From: Marinifilaceae bacterium
Lineage (GTDB): Bacteria > Bacteroidota > Bacteroidia > Bacteroidales > Marinifilaceae
DNA length: 50,226 nt
Reading direction: 5' to 3'
NCBI GenBank assembly: GCA_017936285.1
Contig: JAGBFU010000081.1
Coordinates: 1-50,226 of the forward strand
In this document: positions 7,778 to 17,393 of the stretch, piece after piece
Layout of the letters: each line of letters begins with the position of its first letter
Position numbering within the stretch: position 1 is the stretch's first letter
The notes under the pieces: model-generated
Seen by the model: the letters and a program-made list of their open reading frames with translations, nothing else
Databases searched by the model: none
Told to the model about the DNA's origin: nothing
Program-made: the position numbers and the translations under genes

Positions 7778-9073
7778 CTAATTAATAACCACCTCACCAT
7801 AAAGGTCATACTCATCGGCACCTGTGATTCTAACCATATAGAACTCACCAGTATTCAGACGCTTACGCGATTTTATCAACACCTCAGGATCAACCTCCGG
7901 TGAATCAAATTCAGTACGGGCAACCCAATACTCTCCCTCTTTCTTATCTACTATAACCTTATATATGGTACCTATCAATGACTCATTTCTTGTAAGAGAC
8001 AACTTTCTCTGTATCTCCATAATAGTCGAAGCTCTGCGTTTTTTTGTAGCAGTTGGCACATCATCGGTATAGTTTCTATCACAATAGGTTCCCTCTTCAT
8101 GCGAATAGGGGAAAACTCCAAGACGCTCAAATTTCTGACTCTTCACAAAGGCCTTAAGCTCCATATAGTCCTGAGTGGTCTCACCAGGATGTCCGGTCAT
8201 TAGAGTAGTACGGATTGCAATTCCGGGAACCTCGCGACGAATTGTCGCCAACAACTCCTCCAATCCCGCCTTGGTTACACCACGACGCATCTTGGTCAAC
8301 ATATTGTCTGAGCAGTGCTGTAATGCAATATCAAGGTATTTACAAACATTATCACGCTCACGCATAACCTTCAGAATATCCATTGGGAAACCTGCCGGAT
8401 AGGCATAGTGCAACTTTATCCACTCAACACCTTCAATATCGGCAAGAGTATTTATCAAATCCGCTAAACGACTCTTTCCATAAAGATCTATTCCATAATA
8501 GGTCAAATCCTGAGCCATAACAAGTAACTCCTTAACCCCCTGAGCAACAAGCGCCTTACATTCAGCAACAATCTCCTCTATCGGACGCGATTTATGCTCA
8601 CCTGTCATCATCGGAATCGCACAATATGAACAACTACGATTACACCCCTCAGATATTTTCACATAGGCATAGTGTTTTGGAGTGGTCAACAGGCGCTCAT
8701 GCTTATGTTCATCGCTATATACACAATTCAACTGCTCAATAATTCCAGGCCAATCGAATTTTCCGTAATAACCATCAACTTCCGGCACCTCAACAAGAAG
8801 TTCATCTTTGTAACGTTGTGACAAACATCCCATTACAAAAATTTTTTTAACCAATCCACTCTCTTTATACGCAACCTGCTCAAGAATCGTATTGATCGAT
8901 TCCTCTTTAGCATCACCAATAAATCCACAGGTATTGATTACCACCACATCGGACTTGGGATTCTCAGAATCTATGACGACCTTATAGCCGGCTAACTCAA
9001 ACTGCTTCATTAACAGCTCTGAATCAACCAGATTCTTCGAACAACCCAATGATATTACATTTACCCTTTTCAT
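7778..9073 (-). CDS. rimO: Ribosomal protein S12 methylthiotransferase RimO
   Basis: This 431-residue radical SAM enzyme adds a methylthio group to an aspartate of ribosomal protein S12. All parts are present: an N-terminal UPF0004 domain with SLGCSKNLVDSE and VINTCGFI, the radical SAM motif CNRSCSYCAIP near residue 146, and a C-terminal TRAM domain. The MTGEHKSRPIEEI stretch after the radical SAM motif favours RimO over MiaB. It leads a unit with the META lipoprotein and is divergent from the ygiQ-like gene, with facing -7 boxes between them. Confidence 0.95.
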   Translation of the reverse strand: MKRVNVISLGCSKNLVDSELLMKQFELAGYKVVIDSENPKSDVVVINTCGFIGDAKEESINTILEQVAYKESGLVKKIFVMGCLSQRYKDELLVEVPEVDGYYGKFDWPGIIEQLNCVYSDEHKHERLLTTPKHYAYVKISEGCNRSCSYCAIPMMTGEHKSRPIEEIVAECKALVAQGVKELLVMAQDLTYYGIDLYGKSRLADLINTLADIEGVEWIKLHYAYPAGFPMDILKVMRERDNVCKYLDIALQHCSDNMLTKMRRGVTKAGLEELLATIRREVPGIAIRTTLMTGHPGETTQDYMELKAFVKSQKFERLGVFPYSHEEGTYCDRNYTDDVPTATKKRRASTIMEIQRKLSLTRNESLIGTIYKVIVDKKEGEYWVARTEFDSPEVDPEVLIKSRKRLNTGEFYMVRITGADEYDLYGEVVIN

Positions 9074-9102
9074 TCCTGATACCTAATTCCTAATTGGAAA
9101 AA

Positions 9103-9130
9103 CAAAGATACAAAAAAAACACTACCTTTG
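9103..9130. promoter_or_regulatory. Divergent -7 boxes, rimO and ygiQ-like gene
   Basis: TATCTTTG on the minus strand (9103-9110, towards rimO) and TACCTTTG on the plus strand (9123-9130, towards the YgiQ-like gene) both fit TAnnTTTG. No clear -33 boxes are seen, so control may be weak or factor-dependent. Confidence 0.55.
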
Positions 9131-9157
9131 CACTAACAATTAAGATTTAGCACAACT

Positions 9158-11044
9158 ATGGGTAGTATCGAAAAGTCGGCATGGTTGCCCACAACGGCAA
9201 AAGAGGTTCGTGAGCGCGGATGGGAATCACTCGACGTAATCCTGTTTTCAGGCGATGCCTATGTCGATCACCCATCATTCGGAGTGGCGGTCATTGGTCG
9301 GGTTATAGAATCATTAGGACTTAAAGTTGCTATTGTACCACAGCCCAACTGGCAGGATGACCTTCGCGATTTCAAAAAACTGGGTGAACCCAAACTCTTT
9401 TTCGGAATTGCACCAGGCTCAATGGATAGTATGGTCAACCACTATACTGCAGCCAAAAGAAAAAGGAGCAACGATGCCTATACTCCCGATGGCAGAGCCG
9501 GAGCACGTCCCGATATGCCAACCATCGTTTACACTAAGATTCTGAAGCAACTTTATCCTGATACGCCCGTAGTTATCGGAGGAATTGAGGCCTCGCTCAG
9601 AAGAGTAACCCACTATGACTACTGGAAGGAGCAACTTCGCCCCTCGATACTTAAAGAGAGTGGAGCCGATATGCTGATTTATGGTATGGGCGAGAAACCT
9701 ATTACCGAGTTGTGTAGTATGCTCAGGCGAGGCATTCCATTTGAATCCCTTACCAATATTCCTCAAACTGCAATCATACGCAGACAAGAGGAGAGGTACG
9801 CCACAAACAAAAAGTGGAAAACAATTGAGCTGGCATCGCACGAGGAGTGTTTGCAAAATCCAAAGAGCCACGCAGCAAACTTCCGCATCGTAGAGGAGGA
9901 GAGCAACAGTGTAAATGCCGCCAAACTTATTCAAAAGATAGGCGACGAACTGCTGATTATCAATCCTCAGTTTACCCCACTCACCACAAAGGAGCTGGAT
10001 GCAATATATGCACTACCCTACACAAGGATGCCTCATCCAAAGTACAAGGGCAAAGAGATCCCTGCATACAATATGATTCGCCACTCAGTAACTATGCATC
10101 GTGGCTGTTTCGGAGGTTGCGCATTCTGTACAATATCCGCTCATCAAGGTAAATTCATCTCATCAAGAAGCGAGGAGTCAATTCTCAGGGAGTTGGAGGA
10201 GATTACCCAAATGCCGGATTTTCACGGCACTATCAGCGATCTGGGAGGCCCATCAGCCAATATGTACCGTATGGAGGGACGCAATAAAGAGTTGTGTAAG
10301 CAGTGCAAAAGAGCATCGTGTGCCTTCCCAAAAATATGCAAAAATATGGACACCAACCACTCTGCGCTATTGGAGTTATACAGAAAAGCACGCAAGGTAG
10401 AGGGTATAAACCACTGTTTTATAGGTTCGGGAATTCGATATGATTTAGTGATGCACAATACGGGCGATGCCACCACGAACGCCATAAACAACCAATACCT
10501 TGAAGAGGTTATCCGATATCATGTATCAGGGCGTTTCAAAGTTGCACCGGAACACGTCTCCGACAGAGTGCTGAAGATAATGCGAAAGCCCTCCTTTACA
10601 CTATTTAAAGAGCTGACTAACAAGTTCAATCACATTAATAACAAGTATAATTTGCATCAGCAGATTGTTCCCTATTTTATATCGTCGCACCCGGGATGCA
10701 ATAACGTTGATATGGCAGAACTTGCTGTTGAGACCAAAGGTCTTGACTTTAAACTGGAACAGGTGCAGGACTTTACAGCTACACCTATGACTGTCGCCAC
10801 TACAATTTATGCAACCGGCTACCACCCCTACTCATTAAAACCGGTAAATGTAGCCAGAAGCGAACAGGAGAAACGCAGCCAGAATATCTTCTTCTTTTGG
10901 TACAAACCGGAGTATCGCGACAAGATTATCGCATCCCTGACAAAAATGGGACGCAAAGAGTTGATTCACAAACTTTACGACAATAGTCAGACGCAACCTA
11001 ATCCTAAAGGAAGAAATTCAAGAAAACAAAAACGGGGCAGATAA
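9158..11044 (+). CDS. YgiQ family radical SAM protein
   Basis: This 628-residue protein matches the YgiQ/UPF0313 family. The N-terminal half has a B12-binding-like fold region (ILFSGDAYVDHPSFG, IGGIEASLRR). The radical SAM cluster motif CFGGCAFCTISAHQG lies near residue 317. The C-terminus is rich in basic residues, as is usual for the family. The reaction is not established. YgiQ proteins are widespread, and the family's function remains unassigned. It is transcribed alone and ends in a bidirectional terminator shared with the convergent TPR lipoprotein gene. Confidence 0.9.
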   Translation: MGSIEKSAWLPTTAKEVRERGWESLDVILFSGDAYVDHPSFGVAVIGRVIESLGLKVAIVPQPNWQDDLRDFKKLGEPKLFFGIAPGSMDSMVNHYTAAKRKRSNDAYTPDGRAGARPDMPTIVYTKILKQLYPDTPVVIGGIEASLRRVTHYDYWKEQLRPSILKESGADMLIYGMGEKPITELCSMLRRGIPFESLTNIPQTAIIRRQEERYATNKKWKTIELASHEECLQNPKSHAANFRIVEEESNSVNAAKLIQKIGDELLIINPQFTPLTTKELDAIYALPYTRMPHPKYKGKEIPAYNMIRHSVTMHRGCFGGCAFCTISAHQGKFISSRSEESILRELEEITQMPDFHGTISDLGGPSANMYRMEGRNKELCKQCKRASCAFPKICKNMDTNHSALLELYRKARKVEGINHCFIGSGIRYDLVMHNTGDATTNAINNQYLEEVIRYHVSGRFKVAPEHVSDRVLKIMRKPSFTLFKELTNKFNHINNKYNLHQQIVPYFISSHPGCNNVDMAELAVETKGLDFKLEQVQDFTATPMTVATTIYATGYHPYSLKPVNVARSEQEKRSQNIFFFWYKPEYRDKIIASLTKMGRKELIHKLYDNSQTQPNPKGRNSRKQKRGR

Positions 11045-11065
11045 CTATCTACCCCGTTATTTTTT
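11031..11065. terminator. Bidirectional terminator
   Basis: AACGGGGCAGATA and TATCTACCCCGTT form a 13-base stem with one mismatch between convergent genes. Six T follow on the plus strand and five T on the minus strand. Confidence 0.8.
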
Positions 11066-11797
11066 CTAATCAGAGAGTGCCGACTTAGATAACTCTGCAG
11101 CCCTCAGCATATCGGTCTTTGCCTTATCATACTCTCCTATTTTGATATAGGCAGCGCCTCTGTTGAAGTATGCTTTCGCATTTGAGGGGTCTATCAATAA
11201 AGATTGCGTGTAATCAGAGATCGCCTTATCATACTCTCCTAATCTATGGTAAACAGCTGCCCTGCAGAAGAATAGTCCGCTTGAATTCAAACCGAACTCC
11301 TTAGCCTGTTTTATCTCCATGGAAACCCCTCGTCCTAAATCCAATGCCTTGGTAAAATCGCTCAACGCTCCATACATATCCTCCATCTTGAAACGAACCA
11401 TTCCACGATAGTGATATGCCATAAGAAAGTTTGGCTGGATGGCTAAAGCTTGTGTATAATCCTTAATTGCATTCTGATACTCCTTCAGATTCTCATAGAG
11501 GATTGCCCTGTTAAAATATGAATCTGCATGATCGGGCGATGCAGCAAGAACATAATTGAAATCCTTGAGTGCTGCCTCGTAATCTCCGCAGTGCGCAATA
11601 GCAACCCCTCTGTTATAAAATGCCGGCAACCATGCGGGATCAGCCTGGCATACAGAACCAAATGTCGCAGCAGCACCCATATAATCGCCCTGCAACATCA
11701 TATTCACTCCCTTGGCATTCTCCCTCTTCGACTCTATATGACACGACGAGAGAGTCAACACACTGAGCATAATCAATATAGACTGCAACTTTCTCAT
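11066..11797 (-). CDS. TPR-repeat lipoprotein
   Basis: This 243-residue protein has a lipoprotein signal (LSVLTLSSC, cysteine near 19) and about five or six tetratricopeptide repeats. The repeats include NRGVAIAHCGDYEAALKDFN, NRAILYENLKEYQNAIKDY and NRGAAYIKIGEYDKAKTDM. It is probably a periplasmic-facing scaffold on a lipid anchor, and its partners are unknown. It follows the first efflux operon by 32 bases but has its own -7 box, so it may be read both from that operon and alone. Confidence 0.82.
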   Translation of the reverse strand: MRKLQSILIMLSVLTLSSCHIESKRENAKGVNMMLQGDYMGAAATFGSVCQADPAWLPAFYNRGVAIAHCGDYEAALKDFNYVLAASPDHADSYFNRAILYENLKEYQNAIKDYTQALAIQPNFLMAYHYRGMVRFKMEDMYGALSDFTKALDLGRGVSMEIKQAKEFGLNSSGLFFCRAAVYHRLGEYDKAISDYTQSLLIDPSNAKAYFNRGAAYIKIGEYDKAKTDMLRAAELSKSALSD

Positions 11798-11801
11798 ACG
11801 G

Positions 11802-11809
11802 CAAAGTTA
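11802..11809 (-). promoter_or_regulatory. -7 box of TPR lipoprotein gene
   Basis: TAACTTTG on the minus strand lies 4 bases before the start codon, which would give a nearly leaderless message. No -33 box is at the usual distance. Confidence 0.35.
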
Positions 11810-11828
11810 CAAAAAATCATCAAACTCC

Positions 11829-13163
11829 CTACTCCAGATATCGTGTTACTCCACCACTTATCTGTAAAAGCGATATTTCACACACCTTGGTATCATACTC
11901 GGCAGCCAACAGACGCTCCTCTGCATCCAACAGACTCTTCTGCGCCTCACGCATCTCAATACCTGACAAATCACCAAGCATATATCGCTCCATGGCAATC
12001 TCCATATTTTCGAGAGCAGTAACGACATTCTGTTTTTCCAGATTTAGCAACTCAAGATTATTGGTATAGGCATTCCACAAATCACAGAAATCTGCGCGGA
12101 GAGCCAACTTCAACTCCTGACGCTGCAACTCGGTTCTTTCAATCTCCAAACGAGCATTCTTTCTTTCACGTGAACGATTACCGTCAAAGATATTTATTCC
12201 CAAAGTAACTCCTGCATTAAATCCAAGATTACCTCGTCGCTCGACAGAACCTGCTCCATAACGATTCAACGTATATCCATACCCCCCGTTAAGCTTCAGG
12301 TATGGATAATTTCTTGATTTTACCTGCTTATACTCAAGTTCTGACAAACGTTTATTCTGGTCTGCATATATCAACTCCGCATTTGTCTGAAGTGTTGAAT
12401 TCCACAACGCATCAAAATCAAGATCGTTATACACAAGAATCGATGTATCAACCACTCCTATCAATTGTTCCACATTCATATTTGCCATCAACTCATTGAG
12501 ATTGATTCGCGCACTCTGCAATTTCTCCTGCTGTTTCATATATTGCGCACTATCTGCATTGAAATCAACCTTTGCCTGCTGATAATCCAAACGTGAAAAG
12601 TTTCCAATCATATAACGAGCCTCCACAATTCTCAATCGCTCCTTAGAGAGATTCATTGCATATCTGAAATTCTTCAGACGGATAGTTTGCTGAATCAGAT
12701 TATAGTAACTTGAAGTCAGTTGTGCTATAAAATCTTCCAATGCAATGCGGGTTGCTGTCTGCCCCTGCATCTCCAGCTCCTTTAAACGCTTATAATTGGT
12801 ATTAATACTGAAACCATCAAAGATTGTCCAATTCAGGTTCAATCCCAAATTTACGGTGTGGTCAAACTCTCCATGGACAGTACTCTCAATACCGGTTGCC
12901 CGATCCTTGGTTGTTGTGCTATTATCCACTCCTGTAGAGTAACCTGCCGAGAGTGCCAATGTCGGCAAATAACCGGCATTACCTAAAGTAACATTATTAC
13001 TGCTCTGCTGCTCCTTATTCTTAACAATCAATATTGAGTAGTTATTCTGCAAACCTACATCCAAACACTCCTTTAATCCATACGACTGTCGCGTTTGTGC
13101 ATTTACTATTGAAGACACACAACCTAAAATCAGGGCAACTATTGTAAATCTTATTAATCGCAT
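11829..13163 (-). CDS. TolC-family outer-membrane efflux protein
   Basis: This 444-residue protein has a cleavable signal (MRLIRFTIVALILGCVSSIVNAQ). The duplicated helical and beta-barrel pattern of TolC/OprM is present, for example SYYNLIQQTIRLKNFRYA and the second-half ADFCDLWNAYTNNLELL. It would form the outer-membrane exit duct for the RND pump encoded just upstream. It begins 11 bases after the pump gene's stop and ends the operon adaptor, pump, duct. The substrate cannot be predicted. Confidence 0.88.
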   Translation of the reverse strand: MRLIRFTIVALILGCVSSIVNAQTRQSYGLKECLDVGLQNNYSILIVKNKEQQSSNNVTLGNAGYLPTLALSAGYSTGVDNSTTTKDRATGIESTVHGEFDHTVNLGLNLNWTIFDGFSINTNYKRLKELEMQGQTATRIALEDFIAQLTSSYYNLIQQTIRLKNFRYAMNLSKERLRIVEARYMIGNFSRLDYQQAKVDFNADSAQYMKQQEKLQSARINLNELMANMNVEQLIGVVDTSILVYNDLDFDALWNSTLQTNAELIYADQNKRLSELEYKQVKSRNYPYLKLNGGYGYTLNRYGAGSVERRGNLGFNAGVTLGINIFDGNRSRERKNARLEIERTELQRQELKLALRADFCDLWNAYTNNLELLNLEKQNVVTALENMEIAMERYMLGDLSGIEMREAQKSLLDAEERLLAAEYDTKVCEISLLQISGGVTRYLE

Positions 13164-13174
13164 CTCACTAATTT

Positions 13175-16100
13175 TTATGATTCAACCACCTCTCGTTTTG
13201 TAGAGATATAGCTATAAATTGCCGGAACAACATACATTGTCAGGATTGTTGAGACCAACATACCTCCAACTACAGCAATTCCCATAGCAATACGCTGATT
13301 ACATCCTTCGCCACTCGCAAAAGCCAACGGAATCAAACCCAGAATGGTTGAGGTACTGGTCATAAGAATCGGTCTCAATCTTTGGAGCGAGGCCTCGCGG
13401 ATTGCTACAAGTTTATCAACACCCGCATCCTGCTTCTGATTGGCAAACTCAACAATCAAAATACCATTCTTAGCAACAAGACCGATAAGCATAATGATAC
13501 CAATCTGACTGAAGATATTCATGGTAATGCCATTCAGTTTCATAAATATCAACGCTCCAGCAATTGCCAATGGCACTGTAAGCATAATTATCAACGGATC
13601 TTTGAAACTCTCAAACTGAGCAGCCAAAATCAGATATATCAAAAGAATAGCCAACAAGAAGGCAAACATCAAACTTGATGAACTCTCACGGAACTCCTTC
13701 GAATCTCCAGACAAGGCAGTTCTGAATGTATCATCAAGTACCTCAGCAGCAATCTTGTCCATCTCATCCAATCCCTGACCGATAGTTATACCGTCTGCAA
13801 GTCCCGCAGATACAGTTGCCGAAACAAATCGATTATATCTATACAACTTTGGAGGAGCTATACCTCCCACCAACTCTATCAGGTTGTCAAGCTGAACCAT
13901 CTCACCATTGTCATTTCTGATATAGATAGCCTTCAAATCGGCAGGTTTATTTCTCTGCTGACGATTAATCTCGCCCAAAATCTCATACTGTTTTCCATTC
14001 AGATAGAAATATCCCATACGCTGTCCACTCAATCCATACTGCAACGTCTGGGCAATATTTCTTGTAGAGACACCCATAGTTGCCGCCTTATCTCGGTTGA
14101 TATTGATACGAGCCTCAGGCTTGCTGAACTTCAAGTTTACGTCGGCCATACGGAAGGTAGGATTGTCATAAACCTTTGCCAGGAATTCCGGGAGTACCTC
14201 CTGCAACTTCTCGATATTTGTTGCCTGCAATACATACTGTATCGGCATTCCACCACGACGTCCGCCGATAGAGGTCTGCTGCTGAACAAATGAACGAGCC
14301 ATTGTCTTGGTACTTACAGCTTTGGTAATCTGTGATGCAACCTCCATCTGAGTATAATCTCGCTCACTAATATCCTTCAATGTAATCTGCACATTACCGC
14401 TTCCACTCCATACACGGGCAGTTACAGCCTCGGCATCCGGAACCAAGGAATCCACCAAAGCGTTGATATCCTCGGTATAGTCACGCATATACTCATATGT
14501 AACACCCTCTGGTCCACTTGTATTAATAGTAATTCTTGAACGATCCTCAAGTGGTGCAGTCTCGGCAGGGATTGCACTCCATAACCACACAATTATGCCA
14601 AGCATCACCGCAGTAAGTGCAATAGCAATCCAGCGCTGCTTCATAAAACCTTCAAGAGATCGAGCATACCAATTGTTCATCCCCTCGAAAAACGGCTCTG
14701 TCTTATTGTAGAACCAATTCTTCTCCTTCCTACGTTTCAACAATTTGGTTGCAAGCATCGGAGTGAATGTAAGAGCTGTAAAAGAGGAGATAATAACAGC
14801 TCCGGCAACTACAATGCTAAACTCCTTAAATAATCGGCCAGTACTTCCCTCCATAAAAACGATTGGGAAGAATACCGCTACAAGTGTTACAGTTGTTGAG
14901 ATTACCGCAAAGAAAATCTCCTTAGCTCCCTCAAAACCGGCAGCCATTGGACGCATTCCCTTCTCAATTCTCACATAAATATTCTCGGTCATTACAATTG
15001 CATCGTCAACTACAAGACCAACCGCCAAAACGACAGCCAGCATTGACAATACATTTATTGAGAATCCTGCTACATACATTACAAAGAATGCACCAACCAG
15101 CGAAACCGGGATAACAATACATGGAATAAGAGTTACACGCCAATCTCGCAAGAAGAGGAATATAATAAGTATCACCAAAAGAAAGGCTATATAGATTGTC
15201 TCCTCAACCTCTGCGATTGATGCTCGGATAAACTTGGTATTATCGAATCCGTAGCTATATGTCACATCCTCAGGCAGATCCTTCTCCATCTGTGCCATCC
15301 TCTGATAAACAGCATCAGCAATATCGATATGGTTTGCTCCAGGTTGTGGAACAACAACAACTCCAATCATCGGCACACCATTCATCTTCATGTAACTCTT
15401 TATATCCGCAGCCGACAACTCCGCTCTACCTATATCGCTAAAACGAACTATACGATTCTCATCCTCTTTAATAATCAGGTCATTAAATTCCTGGGCTGTA
15501 TGCATTAATCCCATGGTTCTGATTGAGAGTTCTATCGTATTTCCCTCAATACTTCCCGATGGCAACTCAACATTCTCGCGATCAACAGCACTTCTGACAT
15601 CGGTTGGAGTAATTCCATATCCTGCCATCTTTACCGGATCCAACCACAAACGCATGGCATAACGCTTCTCTCCCCAAATAGATACACTACTTACATCCGA
15701 GATTGTCTGCAACTGCTCTTTTACGGTCAAATCTGCAATCTCGCTAAGCTCCAAAAGGGAACGTTTGTCACTCTGAAGCGCCACCATCAAAATTGGCGAG
15801 GCATCAGCATCGGCCTTCGATACGGTTGGAGGATCGCAATCTCGTGGCAGATATCTCTGCGCTCTTGATACCTTATCACGCACATCATTTGCAGCAGTCT
15901 CCAAATCCACCGACAACTCAAACTCAACAGTAATACGGCTACTACCATAACTACTTACACTTGACAGAGAACGAATTCCGGGAATTCCATTGATATTCTG
16001 CTCCAAAGGTTCGGTAATCTGATTCTCGATAACATCGGCATTCGCTCCAGGATATGAACAACTGACCGAAATAATAGGATTATCAACCGATGGATACTCA

Positions 16101-16204
16101 CGCACGCCCAAGAAACTATAACCAATCAATCCGAAAAGAATGATTATCAAGGTCATAACCGTTGCCAAAACCGGACGGCGAATACTTAACTCTGATATAT
16201 TCAT
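13175..16204 (-). CDS. RND efflux pump permease (HAE1 type)
   Basis: This 1009-residue proton-driven pump has the usual 12-helix RND layout. It starts MNISELSIRRPVLATVMTL, has two large periplasmic loops, and carries the helix-4 proton-relay motif VLAVGLVVDDAIVMTENI near residue 400. The second half repeats this with GLVAKNGILIVEF. Length and motifs fit hydrophobe/amphiphile (AcrB-like) rather than heavy-metal pumps, which usually have a distinct helix-4 motif. It sits between the adaptor and duct genes with gaps of about 11 bases. Confidence 0.93.
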   Translation of the reverse strand: MNISELSIRRPVLATVMTLIIILFGLIGYSFLGVREYPSVDNPIISVSCSYPGANADVIENQITEPLEQNINGIPGIRSLSSVSSYGSSRITVEFELSVDLETAANDVRDKVSRAQRYLPRDCDPPTVSKADADASPILMVALQSDKRSLLELSEIADLTVKEQLQTISDVSSVSIWGEKRYAMRLWLDPVKMAGYGITPTDVRSAVDRENVELPSGSIEGNTIELSIRTMGLMHTAQEFNDLIIKEDENRIVRFSDIGRAELSAADIKSYMKMNGVPMIGVVVVPQPGANHIDIADAVYQRMAQMEKDLPEDVTYSYGFDNTKFIRASIAEVEETIYIAFLLVILIIFLFLRDWRVTLIPCIVIPVSLVGAFFVMYVAGFSINVLSMLAVVLAVGLVVDDAIVMTENIYVRIEKGMRPMAAGFEGAKEIFFAVISTTVTLVAVFFPIVFMEGSTGRLFKEFSIVVAGAVIISSFTALTFTPMLATKLLKRRKEKNWFYNKTEPFFEGMNNWYARSLEGFMKQRWIAIALTAVMLGIIVWLWSAIPAETAPLEDRSRITINTSGPEGVTYEYMRDYTEDINALVDSLVPDAEAVTARVWSGSGNVQITLKDISERDYTQMEVASQITKAVSTKTMARSFVQQQTSIGGRRGGMPIQYVLQATNIEKLQEVLPEFLAKVYDNPTFRMADVNLKFSKPEARININRDKAATMGVSTRNIAQTLQYGLSGQRMGYFYLNGKQYEILGEINRQQRNKPADLKAIYIRNDNGEMVQLDNLIELVGGIAPPKLYRYNRFVSATVSAGLADGITIGQGLDEMDKIAAEVLDDTFRTALSGDSKEFRESSSSLMFAFLLAILLIYLILAAQFESFKDPLIIMLTVPLAIAGALIFMKLNGITMNIFSQIGIIMLIGLVAKNGILIVEFANQKQDAGVDKLVAIREASLQRLRPILMTSTSTILGLIPLAFASGEGCNQRIAMGIAVVGGMLVSTILTMYVVPAIYSYISTKREVVES

Positions 16205-16215
16205 CTTTCAGCCTA

Positions 16216-17289
16216 TTAATAAACGTTATCCAAAGTAACCTCCAAACCGGTTCTCAACTGTAATGTTCCGGATGTTATAATTGTATCTCCAGCCTGCAAG
16301 CCACGCAATACCTGAACCTCTCCATCGGTTCTCAAACCGGTTATAATCTCAACAGGCATAGCCTTGCCCGATTTGTAAAGGAATACCTTATCTTTACCCA
16401 TCTCAGGTACAATTGCCTGAGCAGGGATAGCCAAAGCATTCTGAATCTCCTGTGTCTTTAATGTGATACTTGCATAACGTCCTGGAAGCATCTCGCCATT
16501 CTCATTCGGATAGATTGCTCTGGCAGTAAACTGGTGAAGAGAAGGATCAATAGATGACTCAACAGCATATACACTTGCAGGGAAGGCCTCAACCACACCA
16601 ACCACGTTGAAATCAAGATTTGTTCCGCGTTTTACCTGATCTGCATATCTCTCAGGAACAGAGAACTCAACCTTCAATGGCGATGTCTTGGTCAACTTTG
16701 CCACTACCAGACTCGGAGAGGCATAGGCGCCGACACTTATTTGACGCAAACCGATAACTCCGTCAAACGGAGCACGCAACTCAGTATGTGCGATATTCGC
16801 CTTAACAATATCTATATCGGCCATAAGTGTGGCAAGGTCGGTTTTTACCTGCTCATACGCCTCCTTACTGACAGCATCACGCTCCAACAATGCACTTTGA
16901 CGATATACTCGATCCTCTGCCAGTTTAACCTGAGCTGTCAAACGGGCCAATTGAGCCTGCAAATGATCATCATTCACCTTGGCAAGAAGTTCCCCCTTCT
17001 TTACACGAGTGCCCTCCTCAAAATTTATCTCTATCACCTTTCCGGATGTCTCGAAAGAGAGATTTACCTCCTCATCAGGCATAAGCACACCAACTGTACG
17101 ATACTCATCAACAAGCATCTTAGGTTTTATCAACAAACCATTGACATTCAAAATCTTCTTAGTCGGAGTTTTTACTACTTGAGGTGCAGCAATCTCCTCA
17201 TTTACTTTGGGTTGCTGAGAATAGATTCCACCGATAATCATTCCGGCGGCAGCAACTCCTATCAATCCCCATTTTAGACCTTTATTCAT
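16216..17289 (-). CDS. RND periplasmic adaptor subunit
   Basis: This 357-residue protein links the pump to the outer-membrane duct. It has an N-terminal membrane anchor (GLKWGLIGVAAAGMIIGGIY) and a split lipoyl-like domain (VIEINFEEGTRVKKGELLAKVN and LRAPFDGVIGLRQISVG) around a coiled-coil hairpin at about residues 105-165. C-terminal beta-barrel segments follow (LPGRYASITL). It is the first gene of the operon. An asnA terminator and a -7 box lie upstream. Confidence 0.9.
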   Translation of the reverse strand: MNKGLKWGLIGVAAAGMIIGGIYSQQPKVNEEIAAPQVVKTPTKKILNVNGLLIKPKMLVDEYRTVGVLMPDEEVNLSFETSGKVIEINFEEGTRVKKGELLAKVNDDHLQAQLARLTAQVKLAEDRVYRQSALLERDAVSKEAYEQVKTDLATLMADIDIVKANIAHTELRAPFDGVIGLRQISVGAYASPSLVVAKLTKTSPLKVEFSVPERYADQVKRGTNLDFNVVGVVEAFPASVYAVESSIDPSLHQFTARAIYPNENGEMLPGRYASITLKTQEIQNALAIPAQAIVPEMGKDKVFLYKSGKAMPVEIITGLRTDGEVQVLRGLQAGDTIITSGTLQLRTGLEVTLDNVY

Positions 17290-17325
17290 CAGTTTTAGCT
17301 ATTATTACAATGTATACAGATACCA

Positions 17326-17333
17326 CAAAATTA
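17326..17333 (-). promoter_or_regulatory. -7 box of first RND operon
   Basis: TAATTTTG on the minus strand, 37 bases before the adaptor start, fits TAnnTTTG. No -33 element is at the normal spacing. The region upstream is the asnA terminator. Confidence 0.45.
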
Positions 17334-17335
17334 GA

Positions 17336-17375
17336 CAAAAAAAAGAGTGCAAAGTTTAAAACCAGCACTCTTTTT
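17336..17375 (-). terminator. asnA terminator
   Basis: On the minus strand AAAAGAGTGC-like arms (17365-17375 with 17341-17350) pair and are followed by a run of eight T (17337-17344). Confidence 0.8.
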
Positions 17376-17393
17376 AATGTATTTATGTTCGTT

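Noticed and set aside
11066..17289. TPR lipoprotein as a fourth part of the RND pump
   Set aside because: It has its own -7 box and no known family link; position alone is not enough.
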